Shown: piece by piece, positions 25,101-34,268 of the stretch
Numbering within the stretch: position 1 is the first letter of the stretch
Layout of the letters: the number at the start of each line of letters is the position of its first letter
Origin: Marinobacter xestospongiae
GTDB taxonomy: Bacteria > Pseudomonadota > Gammaproteobacteria > Pseudomonadales > Oleiphilaceae
Direction: 5' to 3'
Assembly (NCBI RefSeq): GCF_023156385.1
Contig: NZ_JAKZAK010000028.1
Coordinates: 1 to 64,000 of the forward strand
Length of the DNA: 64,000 nt
Program-made: the position numbers and the translations under genes
Notes under the pieces: generated by a model
Told to the model about the DNA's origin: nothing
Database searches by the model: none
The model's input: the letters and a program-made list of their open reading frames with translations, nothing else

Positions 25101-26996
25101 ATGAGCCAGAAAGAATACAACGCTGATGCCATTGAAGTCCTGAGTGGCCTTGACCCGGTTCGCAAGCGGCCTGGCATGTACACCGAAACCAGTCGCCCGA
25201 ACCACCTTGCCCAGGAAGTGATCGATAACAGTGTCGATGAGGCCCTCGCCGGGCACGCCCGCCGTATTGATGTCACCCTGTACAGCGATGGTTCTCTCAG
25301 TGTTGAGGATGACGGTCGCGGTATGCCGGTCGACATCCACAAGGAAGAGGGGCTGCCCGGGGTTGAGCTGATCCTGACCCGGCTCCACGCCGGCGGCAAG
25401 TTTTCCCAGGGCAACTACAACTTTTCCGGTGGCTTGCACGGGGTCGGTGTGTCTGTGGTGAACGCCCTCTCCAAGACCCTGGAAGTGACCATCAAACGGG
25501 ATGGCCAGGTCCACCGGATGACCTTCGCCGACGGCGAGAAAGCGTCGGATCTGGCGGTGGTGGATACCGTTGGCAAGCGCAATACCGGTACCCGGCTGCA
25601 CTTTCTACCGGACGCTTCCTACTTTGATTCTCCTAAGTTCTCAGTCAGTCGCTTGCGTCACAACCTGCGGGCCAAGGCGGTGCTGTGTCCCGGTCTGACG
25701 GTCACTTTTCTGCAGGAAGCCACCGGCGAGAAAGACGAGTGGTACTACGAAGACGGCCTGCGAGACTACCTGCGCACCGCCCTGGCGGACATTGAGGCGG
25801 TGCCGCTGGACCCGTTCACCGGGAGCTTCTCCGGCAACACCGAAGAGGTGGACTGGGCGTTGCAGTGGCTGCCGGAAGGCGGCGAAGCGGTGACCGAGAG
25901 CTACGTTAACCTGATTCCCACCGCTCAGGGCGGGACCCACGTCAACGGCCTGCGGACCGGCCTGCTGGAGGCCATGCGGGAATTCTGTGAGTTCCGCAAC
26001 CTGCTGCCGCGGGGGGTGAAACTGTCGCCGGAAGACATCTGGGAGCGCTGCAGCTACGTGCTGTCGTTCAAGATGCAGGACCCGCAGTTCTCCGGCCAGA
26101 CCAAGGAGCGGCTGTCGTCCCGGGAAGCGGCGGCGTTTATCTCCGGTGTGGTGAAGGACGCGTTCAGCCTCTGGCTCAACCAGCACACCGACGTGGCCGA
26201 AGCACTGGCGGAACTGTTCATCAGCAACGCCCAGCGACGTCTGCGAGCCAGCAAGAAAGTGGCCCGAAAGAAGGTGACTTCGGGACCGGCACTGCCTGGC
26301 AAACTGGCGGACTGTTCCGGCGCTGATACCAACCGCTCCGAGCTGTTCCTGGTGGAGGGGGACTCGGCCGGGGGCTCCGCCAAACAGGCCCGCGACCGGG
26401 AGTTCCAGGCGGTGATGCCGCTGCGGGGTAAGATCCTCAATACCTGGGAGGTGGATTCCGGCGAGATCCTGGCCTCTCAGGAGGTTCACGACATTGCCGT
26501 GGCCATTGGCGTTGATCCCAGCTCGGACCAGCTTGATGGGCTGCGGTACAACAAGATCTGTATCCTCGCGGATGCGGATTCTGATGGTCTTCACATTGCC
26601 ACCCTGCTGTGCGCGCTATTCGTCAAGCACTTCCGTCCGCTGGTGGCCGCCGGCCACGTGTTTGTGGCGATGCCGCCGTTGTATCGGGTGGATCTGGGCA
26701 AGGAGACCTTCTATGCCCTCGATGAACACGAGAAGCAGGGCATCCTCGACCGCCTGGAGGCGGAGAAGCGCCGCGGCAAAATCCAGGTTACCCGCTTCAA
26801 GGGGCTGGGTGAAATGAACCCGCTGCAACTGCGGGAGACCACCATGGCCCCGGATACCCGCCGGCTGGTGATGCTGACGCTGGAAGAGGGCGATGAGACG
26901 GACGAGCGCATGGACATGCTGCTCGGCAAGAAGCGCGCCTCGGACCGGCGCAGCTGGCTGGAAAGCTACGGCAACCTGGCGGACCTGACGGTGTAA
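25101..26996 (+). CDS. parE: DNA topoisomerase IV subunit B
   Basis: ATPase subunit of topoisomerase IV, which decatenates sister chromosomes together with ParC. It has 631 residues (the E. coli protein has 630) from the start MSQKEYNADAIEVLSG. The GHKL ATPase motifs NSVDEALAGHA and DDGRGMPV, the GGLHGVGVSVVNALS loop, and the TOPRIM motif VEGDSAGGSAKQARD (about 417-431) are all present. The frame is open upstream to 25047, but the family start is the ATG at 25101. parC lies 7.5 kb downstream, as in related genomes where the two genes are near each other but not adjacent. Confidence 0.97.
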   Translation: MSQKEYNADAIEVLSGLDPVRKRPGMYTETSRPNHLAQEVIDNSVDEALAGHARRIDVTLYSDGSLSVEDDGRGMPVDIHKEEGLPGVELILTRLHAGGKFSQGNYNFSGGLHGVGVSVVNALSKTLEVTIKRDGQVHRMTFADGEKASDLAVVDTVGKRNTGTRLHFLPDASYFDSPKFSVSRLRHNLRAKAVLCPGLTVTFLQEATGEKDEWYYEDGLRDYLRTALADIEAVPLDPFTGSFSGNTEEVDWALQWLPEGGEAVTESYVNLIPTAQGGTHVNGLRTGLLEAMREFCEFRNLLPRGVKLSPEDIWERCSYVLSFKMQDPQFSGQTKERLSSREAAAFISGVVKDAFSLWLNQHTDVAEALAELFISNAQRRLRASKKVARKKVTSGPALPGKLADCSGADTNRSELFLVEGDSAGGSAKQARDREFQAVMPLRGKILNTWEVDSGEILASQEVHDIAVAIGVDPSSDQLDGLRYNKICILADADSDGLHIATLLCALFVKHFRPLVAAGHVFVAMPPLYRVDLGKETFYALDEHEKQGILDRLEAEKRRGKIQVTRFKGLGEMNPLQLRETTMAPDTRRLVMLTLEEGDETDERMDMLLGKKRASDRRSWLESYGNLADLTV

Positions 26997-26997
26997 C

Positions 26998-27060
26998 CGT
27001 CGGGCCTGCCGGTTTATTCTTTTTGGTGCTTTAAAAAGCAGCTTTTATTCTTTCTCCCCA
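26998..27060 (+). terminator. Possible terminator after parE
   Basis: AACCG...CGGTT with an inner CGG/CCG pairing is followed by TTATTCTTTTT at about 27012-27024. A second small stem TGCTTT-AA-AAAGCA is followed by a TTTTATTCTTT run. Either could terminate parE; both are modest. Confidence 0.4.
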
Positions 27061-27107
27061 AATTTCATCTTCGCTATCCTTGCCCTTTTCCAGACTGGAT
27101 CGATCGG

Positions 27108-28880
27108 ATGGACTGGCAGGGCTGGTTTTCCCTGGGCCTTGCGGGCCTGGCGTTGATAATCATGGTGACCGGACGTGTGGCACCGCACCTGGTCATGCTG
27201 GGTGTGATGGTGCTGCTCAGTGCCAGCGGGATCATTGACGCCAACCTGGCCCTGGCCGGGTTCAGTAACACTGGCCTGATCACCGTGGTGGCAATGTTCG
27301 TGGTGGCGGCCGGTATTCATCATTCCGGTGGCGTCGACCTGGTGGTCCAGCATCTGCTGCGCTCTCCCCGCAGCGTACGTTCCGCCCAGGCCCGCATCGC
27401 GGTGCCGGTGTCGCTGCTCAGTGGTTTTCTCAATAACACCCCGGTGGTGGCCACCATGATTCCGGCGGTGCACGCCTGGTCCCGCAAGATCGGTATTTCC
27501 CCCTCCAAGCTGATGATGCCGCTGAGCTATTCCGCCATCCTCGGCGGTACCCTGACGCTCATTGGCACCAGCACCAACCTGGTGGTAAACGGTCAGTACC
27601 AGGAGCTGACCGGCGAGGCCGGGTTCTCGGTGTTCTCCATCACCGCGGTCGGTCTGCCGGTGGCGGTGATTGGCCTGGCCGCGATGCTGTTGGTGTTGCC
27701 GCGAATGCTGCCGGATCGCAAGGATCAGCAGAAGTTCGGCTCGATGCGTGAGTTCACCCTGGAGGTGGCGGTGGCGTTTGACGGGCCACTGGTGGGCAAG
27801 AGTGTTGGCGAGGCCGGGCTGCGGGAGCTTGAACGGCTGTATCTGGTGGAAATTGAGCGGGATGGCAGCGTGGTGACGGCGGTACCGTCGGAAGAGCGGC
27901 TGTGTGGCGGTGACCGCCTGGTTTTCGCTGGCGATACCCAGGCGATCTCGGATCTGCTGCGGATCAATGGCATTGTACCGTCCGTTCACGACGATGAGCC
28001 CTCTCTCAGCAAAGACCGTGCTGAGCGCTGCCTGGTGGAAGCGGCCCTGTCACCGCAATCCGATGTGCTGGGCCTGACCATCCGGGACGCCCGCTTCCGG
28101 GATCGCTACGGCGCGGTGGTGCTGGCGGTGGCCCGTGGCGGTGAACGGGTGTCGGGCAACCTGGGAAATATCCGTCTGCGCCCGGGGGATGTTCTTTTGC
28201 TGGAGGCGCGACCGGCCTTTATCAGTCGCCAGCGTTACAACAAGGATTTTCTGCTGATCAATGACCTGGGGACCGAAACCCCTCGTCATGACCGTGCCTA
28301 TGTGTCCTGGGGCATCCTGGTGGTGCTGGTGGGTGCTGCCGCCCTGGGCTGGCTGTCGATGCTCAATGCGGCGCTGCTGGGTGCCGGTCTGATGATTGCC
28401 ACCGGCTGTTGCTCGGTGGGACAGGCCCAGAAGGCGGTGGATGTGCCGGTGATACTGACCATCGCGTCGTCTTTTGCGCTCGGCGGTGCGCTGCAGGTAA
28501 CCGGTGCGGCGGAGCTGGTGGCTGCACAGATCCTTTCTGTCAGTGCTGGCCACCCGTTGCTGACCATTCTGCTGGTCTATCTGGCGGTTTCTGTGCTCAC
28601 GGAGGTGATTACCAACAACGCTGCCGCAGTGCTGATGATCCCTATTGTGCTGTCGATGACGGCCAGTCTCGGCGTCGAGTCGGAGCCGTTTGTGATTGCC
28701 GTGATGATGGCGGCGTCGGCCAGCTTTGCAACACCGCTGGGGTACCAGACCAACACCATGGTGTTCGGCCCCGGCGGCTATCGGTTCATGGATTTCGTGC
28801 GCATTGGCCTGCCGTTCAACGTCTTTGTCGGGTTGGTGACCGTGGTGGTGATCGCACTGGTGTACCAGGTGCCCTGGTAA
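27108..28880 (+). CDS. SLC13-family permease with RCK C-terminal domains
   Basis: A 590-residue inner-membrane transporter of the divalent-anion/sodium symporter superfamily. Two transmembrane halves (about 1-200 and 385-590) flank a soluble region (about 205-375) with two TrkA-C/RCK-C-type repeats (FDGPLVGKSVGEAGLRELERLYLVEI and TIRDARFRDRYGAVVLAVARGGERV). Signature loops NNTPVVATMIPAV and GTSTNLVVNG in the first half and TNNAAAVLMIPI in the second match the SNT motifs of this family. The substrate cannot be read; sulfate, dicarboxylates or metal oxyanions are possible. It is monocistronic and converges on the EAL gene with a nine-base gap. Confidence 0.88.
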   Translation: MDWQGWFSLGLAGLALIIMVTGRVAPHLVMLGVMVLLSASGIIDANLALAGFSNTGLITVVAMFVVAAGIHHSGGVDLVVQHLLRSPRSVRSAQARIAVPVSLLSGFLNNTPVVATMIPAVHAWSRKIGISPSKLMMPLSYSAILGGTLTLIGTSTNLVVNGQYQELTGEAGFSVFSITAVGLPVAVIGLAAMLLVLPRMLPDRKDQQKFGSMREFTLEVAVAFDGPLVGKSVGEAGLRELERLYLVEIERDGSVVTAVPSEERLCGGDRLVFAGDTQAISDLLRINGIVPSVHDDEPSLSKDRAERCLVEAALSPQSDVLGLTIRDARFRDRYGAVVLAVARGGERVSGNLGNIRLRPGDVLLLEARPAFISRQRYNKDFLLINDLGTETPRHDRAYVSWGILVVLVGAAALGWLSMLNAALLGAGLMIATGCCSVGQAQKAVDVPVILTIASSFALGGALQVTGAAELVAAQILSVSAGHPLLTILLVYLAVSVLTEVITNNAAAVLMIPIVLSMTASLGVESEPFVIAVMMAASASFATPLGYQTNTMVFGPGGYRFMDFVRIGLPFNVFVGLVTVVVIALVYQVPW

Positions 28881-28889
28881 GTACGGGGG

Positions 28890-30185
28890 CTAAAGACTGG
28901 AGCTCAGATGTTCCATGCGGTTGGCCAGCAGATCGCAGCACAGCACCTGAATCCGGCCATGATGGTTGTACGCCAGCGACAGGGTGACGCACATATGGGC
29001 GCCGGTGACTGAAAGGTAGGGGCTGGTGACCTGGAGGATGTTGGGCTGGGCAAGGGCATCCTTGAGGTAATTCTGGCGGAACCAATCGGCGCTTTCGGTG
29101 TTCTCCAGCGGCTGGAAGCGGGGATCGACCTGATAGCGGGAATCCGCGGCGACCACCGTATCCTGCAGCTGTACGCCGTTGGTGTCGATGAGGTAGCAGC
29201 GGGAAACCGCCGGGTGTTCAAGTAGCGATTGGCAGGACCTGTCCAGGGTGCTGCCCTGTTTCAGCAGGGTGATGGCGGTCAGGAAATAGTCGCTGAAGAA
29301 GCTGACGATCTGCTGGGACGGGTCCAGTTGCAGTTGCTTGCGGCTCTTGTAGTCTGCCAGCAGGGTTTCAAAATCCGGAGCCTTGCTGGCAATGCTGGGG
29401 AGTTCCGTGCTGGGATGGCTGAAATAGTAGCCCTGGACAAAATCGACCCCCGCATCGATGGCAATCATGGCCTGCTCGTGGGTTTCCACCCCTTCCAGCA
29501 ACACCAGACAGCCGGACTGATGCAACAGCGATACGATACCGTTGAGAATCTGTCGGGCCTTGCGATCGTCCGTGGCTCGGGTGATCAAAGTGCGGTCGAG
29601 TTTGACGATGTCCGGTGACAGGTTCCAGATCCGCTCGAAGTTGGAGTGTCCCGCGCCAAAGTCGTCGATCGCTGTCAGGCATCCCAGTTGCTGGTAATAG
29701 CTCACCGTCTCCCGAAGCTGCTCGGCGTCATCCGTTGGTTGTTCCACTATTTCCATCACCACCCTATGGGCGGGTAGTCCGGTCTTGCGTAACAGATTGC
29801 CGAAGAAGGAGTCGTGTTGCCGCCCGGTGGCGACGACCCGGGGGGAGACGTTGAGAAACAGCCAGTTCAGGCTGTCGCTCAACTGGGAATAGTTCTGTAC
29901 ATGCAGGTGGCGGCACAGCCGGTCCAGAAACAGATTCTCTGCGGCGTCCCGCGGCAACTGGAACAGGTGGATCGGCAGCACGCTGGCAGCGTCATTATCG
30001 AAGGCTCGCACCAAGGCTTCGTATCCGATGATCCGTTTATGGGAAATGCTGAAAATCGGCTGTAGTGCAGTCTTCAGGGTCAGTCCCTGATAGCTGGCTG
30101 TCCAGCCCTCACTGCCCTGGGTCAGCAGAGAGTCAATCAGATCGTTTTCGGTGCTGGCCAGTTGGTCGGGCAGAAACTTGGACAT
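28890..30185 (-). CDS. EAL-domain cyclic-di-GMP phosphodiesterase with YkuI-like C-terminal domain
   Basis: A 431-residue protein with no transmembrane segment. The EAL domain (about 35-270) keeps all metal and catalytic positions: Glu56 in YEALVR, Asn112 in LFLNVSP, Glu145 in VMEIVEQ, Asp174-Asp175 in IDDFG, Lys195 in VKLDR, Glu231 in EGVET and Gln251 in QGYYF. It should hydrolyse c-di-GMP. The C-terminal 150 residues (CYLIDTNGVQLQ ... PYLSVTGAHMCVTLSLAY) look like the PAS-like domain that follows EAL in YkuI-type proteins and probably sense a ligand. The gene stands alone with a long upstream region containing a tiny open frame and an inverted repeat. Confidence 0.9.
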   Translation of the reverse strand: MSKFLPDQLASTENDLIDSLLTQGSEGWTASYQGLTLKTALQPIFSISHKRIIGYEALVRAFDNDAASVLPIHLFQLPRDAAENLFLDRLCRHLHVQNYSQLSDSLNWLFLNVSPRVVATGRQHDSFFGNLLRKTGLPAHRVVMEIVEQPTDDAEQLRETVSYYQQLGCLTAIDDFGAGHSNFERIWNLSPDIVKLDRTLITRATDDRKARQILNGIVSLLHQSGCLVLLEGVETHEQAMIAIDAGVDFVQGYYFSHPSTELPSIASKAPDFETLLADYKSRKQLQLDPSQQIVSFFSDYFLTAITLLKQGSTLDRSCQSLLEHPAVSRCYLIDTNGVQLQDTVVAADSRYQVDPRFQPLENTESADWFRQNYLKDALAQPNILQVTSPYLSVTGAHMCVTLSLAYNHHGRIQVLCCDLLANRMEHLSSSL

Positions 30186-30375
30186 GGTGCTGTACTGATG
30201 AGTCTGAAACGGAGTGATCGGTCGGTGTCAGCGTCAGAGCGCCGTGGCACGAAACGGGCGTACGTGTGCATTTCGTGGGGAGGTGCTCAGGGGATATCGA
30301 GTGCGGCAGCAGGTAAGTTCATAGCGACCCTGGGAAGTACCGAAAACGTGAAGAGATTGCCAGACTTTACCAGAG

Positions 30376-30396
30376 CTTGCCAGTGGATTTGGCAAG
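30376..30396. promoter_or_regulatory. 21-bp inverted repeat upstream of the EAL gene
   Basis: CTTGCCA-N7-TGGCAAG is a perfect 7+7 repeat about 190 bases upstream of the EAL start. It may be an operator or part of its promoter region; no regulator is adjacent. Confidence 0.4.
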
Positions 30397-30453
30397 AGTT
30401 TGCATATTGGCCAGAAGCAGGTCCGGAAAACAGGGGAGGGGCAGAGCGCTGCC

Positions 30454-30481
30454 CTGGCGTGGGCACTGGGTGCCACGCCAG
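30454..30481. other. Strong GC hairpin next to the 15-codon frame
   Basis: CTGGCGTGG (30454-30462) pairs with CCACGCCAG (30473-30481), extended inward by CAC/GTG with one bulged base. It starts 13 bases after the stop of the minus-strand 15-codon frame. Without a T tract it is not a classical terminator. Confidence 0.55.
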
Positions 30482-30493
30482 CCAGGCGAAATC

Positions 30494-30541
30494 TCAGTTG
30501 TTGCTGGGAACAACAACGTGTTCGTCAAATTCGACTTCCAT
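30494..30541 (-). CDS. Possible 15-residue peptide
   Basis: The frame reads MEVEFDEHVVVPSNN and is preceded by CAGGAGATAAAATC, a nearly ideal ribosome-binding site at correct spacing. It is followed by a strong hairpin 13 bases after the TGA. The peptide is acidic at the N-terminus and matches nothing I recognise; it is not PqqA. It may be a leader peptide, a stand-alone small protein or chance. The EAL gene start is 310 bases further along the same strand. Confidence 0.35.
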   Translation of the reverse strand: MEVEFDEHVVVPSNN

Positions 30542-30859
30542 GATTTTATCTCCTGTCGGGTGGTCGCTGATGGTTGACAATTCTATTAGGTGTATTAATT
30601 CCATCAATCAGTAAAACCCGCATACGACAAAAGCTTAGCCGCAAAAACGTTACCGATTTGTAGGGGAACTTGCGGGGCTGGCTCCGATCTTACGAAACTT
30701 CAGGGTGACGGCGGCATGCAAAGGAGAGTGCGCCCTAATTAACTTGTTCAATTAATTTGAACCTGGAAGCCAAATAATTTCGTTTTATTTTTCATTGGGC
30801 TGGCTCTATCATTCTTCTCATTACTGACGTATTTGATTGATCAAACAGGAACTTTATCA

Positions 30860-31417
30860 ATGCCGCTGCGCAATTCCTCCAGCCGATATGGGGCTGTCCA
30901 CATCCTGCTTCACTGGGTGATCGCAATTGCGATCTTTGGTCTTTTCGGGCTGGGTTATTACATGGTGGATCTCAGCTACTACGATGACCTGTATCGCACC
31001 GCGCCGCACATTCATAAGAGTATTGGGGTGCTGGTGCTGCTGGCCATGCTGTTCCGCCTGGTGTGGAAAGTGATGAACAGCAATCCGAAGGCGCTGCCGA
31101 CCCATCAGCGCTGGGAAGTGGTGGCGGCTCACGCCACCCACCATCTGTTGTACCTGCTGATTTTTGTGGCGTTGGTCAGCGGCTACCTGATTTCCACCGC
31201 CGATGGTTCCTCCATCGACGTGTTTAACTGGTTTTCGGTGCCTTCCGTAACCGGTCAAATCAAAGGCATGGAAGACGTTGCTGGCGATGTGCATTACTGG
31301 GTGACCTGGGCGCTCGTCATTCTCGCGGCGGTGCACGGTCTGGCCGCGCTGAAGCATCACATTCTCGACAAGGATGAAACCCTGAGGCGAATGCTGGGCC
31401 TGTCGCCGCGCAACTGA
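30860..31417 (+). CDS. Cytochrome b561 family protein
   Basis: A 185-residue four-helix inner-membrane cytochrome b. The ATG at 30860 follows CAGGAACTTTATCA. Heme-ligand histidines are visible in AVHILLHWV (first helix), APHIHKSIGVL (second), HATHHLLYLLIF (third) and DVHYWVTWALVILAAVHGLAALKHH (fourth). Such proteins pass electrons between quinol and periplasmic acceptors and have been linked to superoxide oxidation (CybB/YodB type). yceI starts 56 bases downstream on the same strand, the usual yceJ-yceI pairing, so one transcript is likely. Confidence 0.9.
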   Translation: MPLRNSSSRYGAVHILLHWVIAIAIFGLFGLGYYMVDLSYYDDLYRTAPHIHKSIGVLVLLAMLFRLVWKVMNSNPKALPTHQRWEVVAAHATHHLLYLLIFVALVSGYLISTADGSSIDVFNWFSVPSVTGQIKGMEDVAGDVHYWVTWALVILAAVHGLAALKHHILDKDETLRRMLGLSPRN

Positions 31418-31473
31418 TCCAGCTCATACATTTAAACCCCATGCCTGTTAGGCATGACATCAAGGAGAACGTT

Positions 31474-32061
31474 ATGAAAAAACAGTTGCTTGCTTCTGCT
31501 GTTGCAGTGACGATGGCCGCGACCACGGTTCAGGCGGATGAAGGTTCTGGCAGTTACGCTTTTGACGAAAAAGGCACTCACCAGTTCGTCATGTTCAAGA
31601 TCTCCCACCTGGGTTATAGCTGGCTGTACGGCCGTTTCAACGACTTTGACGGTCAGTTCAGCTTCGACGCCGACAATCCGGCCAACAGCTCCGTGAACGT
31701 GACCATCGACACCGCCAGTGTGGACTCCAACCACGCAGAGCGTGACAAGCACATCCGCAGCGAAGACTTCCTGTACGCCGATGAATTCCCGGAAGCGACC
31801 TTCACCAGCAAGCGCATTGTGGTGGATGAGGATGGCGATGAAGCCGACATCATCGGTGATCTGACCCTGCGTGGCGTCACCAAGGAAATTACGCTGGAGG
31901 CCGAGCTGATCGGTCACGGTGAGGACCCCTGGGGTGGCTACCGCATGGGCTTTGAGGCTGAAACCGAACTGCGCCTGTCGGACTTTGGCATCCCGATGAA
32001 TCTGGGGCCGGCGTCTGAAACCGTCGAGATGATCATCTCTGTTGAAGGTATCCGTCAGTAA
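31474..32061 (+). CDS. yceI: YceI-family periplasmic lipid-binding protein
   Basis: A 195-residue exported protein starting MKKQLLASAVAVTMAATTVQA at 31474 behind AAGGAGAA; the upstream in-frame ATG at 31441 has no such site. After the signal peptide the sequence follows the YceI lipocalin-like fold: FMVFKISHLGYSWLYGRF-type strands, SVNVTIDTASVDSNHAERDKH, then EFPEATFTS and GDLTLRGVTKEI. Family members bind polyisoprenoid chains (TT1927b) and are induced by base in E. coli. Paired with the b561 gene upstream. Confidence 0.92.
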   Translation: MKKQLLASAVAVTMAATTVQADEGSGSYAFDEKGTHQFVMFKISHLGYSWLYGRFNDFDGQFSFDADNPANSSVNVTIDTASVDSNHAERDKHIRSEDFLYADEFPEATFTSKRIVVDEDGDEADIIGDLTLRGVTKEITLEAELIGHGEDPWGGYRMGFEAETELRLSDFGIPMNLGPASETVEMIISVEGIRQ

Positions 32062-32078
32062 CGGGTCGCCTTCCCGGT

Positions 32079-32100
32079 CGCCCGGCCACTGTGCCGGGCG
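32079..32100. terminator. Hairpin between convergent yceI and chemoreceptor genes
   Basis: CGCCCGGC (32079-32086) pairs with GCCGGGCG (32093-32100), loop of six. No T tract; terminator role inferred from the convergent arrangement. Confidence 0.45.
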
Positions 32101-32157
32101 GCAATCCTGCCAGTTGCTCCTTCCCCGTTCCTTGATCTGCCGTTAATCCGGGGCGCC

Positions 32158-33794
32158 CTAAATTCGGAAACGACGAACCTCTTCGCTCAGGTTTTTTGCG
32201 TGTTGGGCCACGTCCTGACTGATCTGGCTGATCTCCCGTGACCGGCCGGCGCCGGCATCCGCCAGTTCGCTCACCTGCGTGACGTTGCGATTGATCTCAT
32301 CCACCACCAGGGTCTGCTGCTCGGTGGCGGACGCCACGCTCAGGTTGATATCGCTGATCCGTTCCAGCGCCCGTACGTTGGTAGCCAGTGCGCCTTCCGC
32401 TGCACTGGCCAGTGTCTCGGTATCCGCTGCCTGCTGGCTGCTGGTCTCCATAACCTCAACCACTTCGGCGACACCGCTCTGCAGGGTGGAGATCATCTTC
32501 TGGATGTCTTCGGTGGAGGACTGGGTGCGCCCGGCCAGGGTGCGCACCTCATCGGCGACAACGGCGAAGCCCCGGCCCTGTTCCCCGGCCCGGGCCGCCT
32601 CGATCGCTGCATTGAGGGCCAGCAGGTTGGTCTGCTCGGCAATCCCACGAATGACATCCAGCACCGAGCTGATGTTGTCCGAATCCTTTGCCAGACGTTG
32701 TATGACCTCCACTGCATTGCCAATCTGGCTGACCAGTCGTTGCACCTGGTCGGAGGAGGCGCGGACCTGATTGGCGCCTTCGTCGCCGCTGGCTTTGGCT
32801 TCCCGGGTGGCTTCTGTGGCGTGGGCTGCGTTGCCAGCCACTTCCTGGATGGCGCTGTGAAGCTGGTTGATGGCCGTTGCTACCTGGTTGATGGCGTCGG
32901 TCTGCTGGCCCACGCTGCTGTCATTGTCGGAGACCTGGCCGGACAGGTGCTGAGCGTCCTGACCGAGTTGTTCGGCCAGCTCCTTATGGATCGCACCATC
33001 GACTGGAGATTGTCCAGTACCTGATTGAAGCTGACGGCCAGCTTGCCCAGGTCATCCTGTCGCTCGACCGGAATGCGGCGGGTGAGATCACCTTTGCCCT
33101 CGGCAATATCGTCAAAGCGGTGCCTCAGCCGTCGCACGGCCACCAGGATTGAGCGGGCAAAGAGTACCGACAGGCCGCCGCTGATCAGCAGGGCCACGGC
33201 GGTCACCGTGAGGGCGAGCGTGTTGTTGGCATTGCCCTGGGCAATGGCGGCGGTGGTTGTGGCTGAAGCCTGCTCGTCGGCGAGCATGCCGACCTCGTCG
33301 TAATAGTTGCGCAGGGTGTCGAACTGCTGGCTGCTGGTGGTGCGCAGCAGCGTTTGGGCGTCGTCGAGCCGGCCCTGATCGGCCAGCGTCATGGTCTCCC
33401 GGGCAGTGCCAAACCATTGCTCAAACGCGCCCTTGAAGCCTCGCATCAGTTGGTGGCCCTGGCGGGAGTCGAGCCGATCTGCCGCCAGCTGCAGCCGTTC
33501 CAGGGCTTGCGCGCTGTTCTCGTCGAAGCTGTCCTGATGGCTGCTCACGTCGCGGCCATCGGCCCTGGCGTTCACATACGCCATCTGCGCAACCAGCGCC
33601 TGGTAGAGGTCCCGGTCCCCGTTCAGGGCAAGGCTGATGGCGGGCAACAGCCGTTCGCTGGAGTGTTCGGCGTTGGCAATCAGGGTGCGGATACCGTGGA
33701 CACCGAGGGCGCAGGTAATGGCAATGGCGATTGCCATCAACGTCAGGGGCAGGCCGATCTGGAGGTGTAGACCGAGGGATGACATCCGTTTCAT
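32158..33794 (-). pseudogene. Methyl-accepting chemotaxis protein, frameshifted after HAMP
   Basis: Two overlapping minus-strand frames together make one chemoreceptor of about 545 residues. The first (from ATG 33794) has a transmembrane segment (about 12-32), a helical periplasmic sensor, a second segment (about 187-207) and a HAMP domain ending NQVLDNLQSMV. It then turns into unrelated sequence. The correct continuation (AIHKELAEQLGQDAQHLSGQ ... QTDAINQVA) is open in the next frame down to 32158 and contains the signalling tip EQTNLLALNAAIEAARAGEQGRGFAVVADEVR. One base missing at about 32991-32998 would restore it. This is either a recent inactivating mutation or a sequencing error. Confidence 0.88.
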
Positions 33795-33812
33795 GATCGG
33801 GCTCCCTGAATA

Positions 33813-33839
33813 GTGTCGGCGTCACAGGGCCAGGCTTGA
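33813..33839 (-). promoter_or_regulatory. Possible sigma-28 (FliA) promoter of the chemoreceptor gene
   Basis: TCAAGCCT-N11-GCCGACAC on the minus strand resembles the flagellar consensus TAAAGTTT-N11-GCCGATAA (4/8 and 6/8 matches, exact spacing). It lies just upstream of the start, leaving a very short leader. Confidence 0.4.
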
Positions 33840-34052
33840 TCGGGGTGTGCCTGCAGCCGCGGATTTGCCGTCAGCAGAAGGCAAAACGATCATTTTTGGG
33901 GGAGGTATTATCCCCTGGTACGGTTGCCCTGAACGCAATGAGGCTGTGTTTTCCGCACGATGGCCGTGCGTTGGTGATGTTGCGACTGTTCGGTGCTGTT
34001 GTTTGCTATTGAGAGTTTAGCAGATCAGGGAGAGGGTGCCGGGAAGGCGAAG

Positions 34053-34268
34053 TCAGCTGTCAGCAGAACGGCAGAGGTGGCGTTCCCGGAGGAACTGGGC
34101 AACAAAAATGATGGCCCAGATCAGCAGGCCGGCCCACAGGTACGGCTCGGTCATGTGCAGGGTTCCGCTGATGGCAAACTCAACCAGGAGCATCAATGCC
34201 AACGCCAGGGAACCGTTGATGAACGCGGTCAGCATGGCGCGAAAACAGGCTTTCAGGGTTGGAGTCAT
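34053..34268 (-). CDS. Small membrane protein of unknown function
   Basis: A 71-residue protein with two hydrophobic helices (about 12-32 and 42-60: FINGSLALALMLLVEFAI and YLWAGLLIWAIIFVAQF) and a basic/Cys tail. Composition and the divergent position before parC make it plausible, but its ribosome-binding site is weak (GGCAG). No family recognised. Confidence 0.5.
   Translation of the reverse strand: MTPTLKACFRAMLTAFINGSLALALMLLVEFAISGTLHMTEPYLWAGLLIWAIIFVAQFLRERHLCRSADS

Larger units (their letters stand above)
30186..30859. other. Long intergenic region between the divergent EAL gene and cytochrome b561 gene
   Basis: No conventional gene is seen. It contains a perfect inverted repeat at 30376-30396, a long hairpin at 30454-30481, a 15-codon minus-strand frame at 30494-30541, and an AT-rich section from about 30730 to 30850. 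That section has TTCAA-N5-TTGAA at about 30749-30763 and TTTGA-TTGA-TCAAA at 30832-30845. The last two are possible operator sites for the b561/yceI pair. Confidence 0.5.

Noticed and set aside
30454..30481. Sigma-54 promoter suggested by TGGCAC near the hairpin
   Set aside because: The -12 TTGC half is missing at the right spacing; the TGGCAC belongs to the hairpin stem.
30494..30541. The 15-codon frame as a PqqA precursor
   Set aside because: PqqA needs conserved Glu and Tyr separated by three residues and is longer; there is no Tyr here and no pqq gene nearby.
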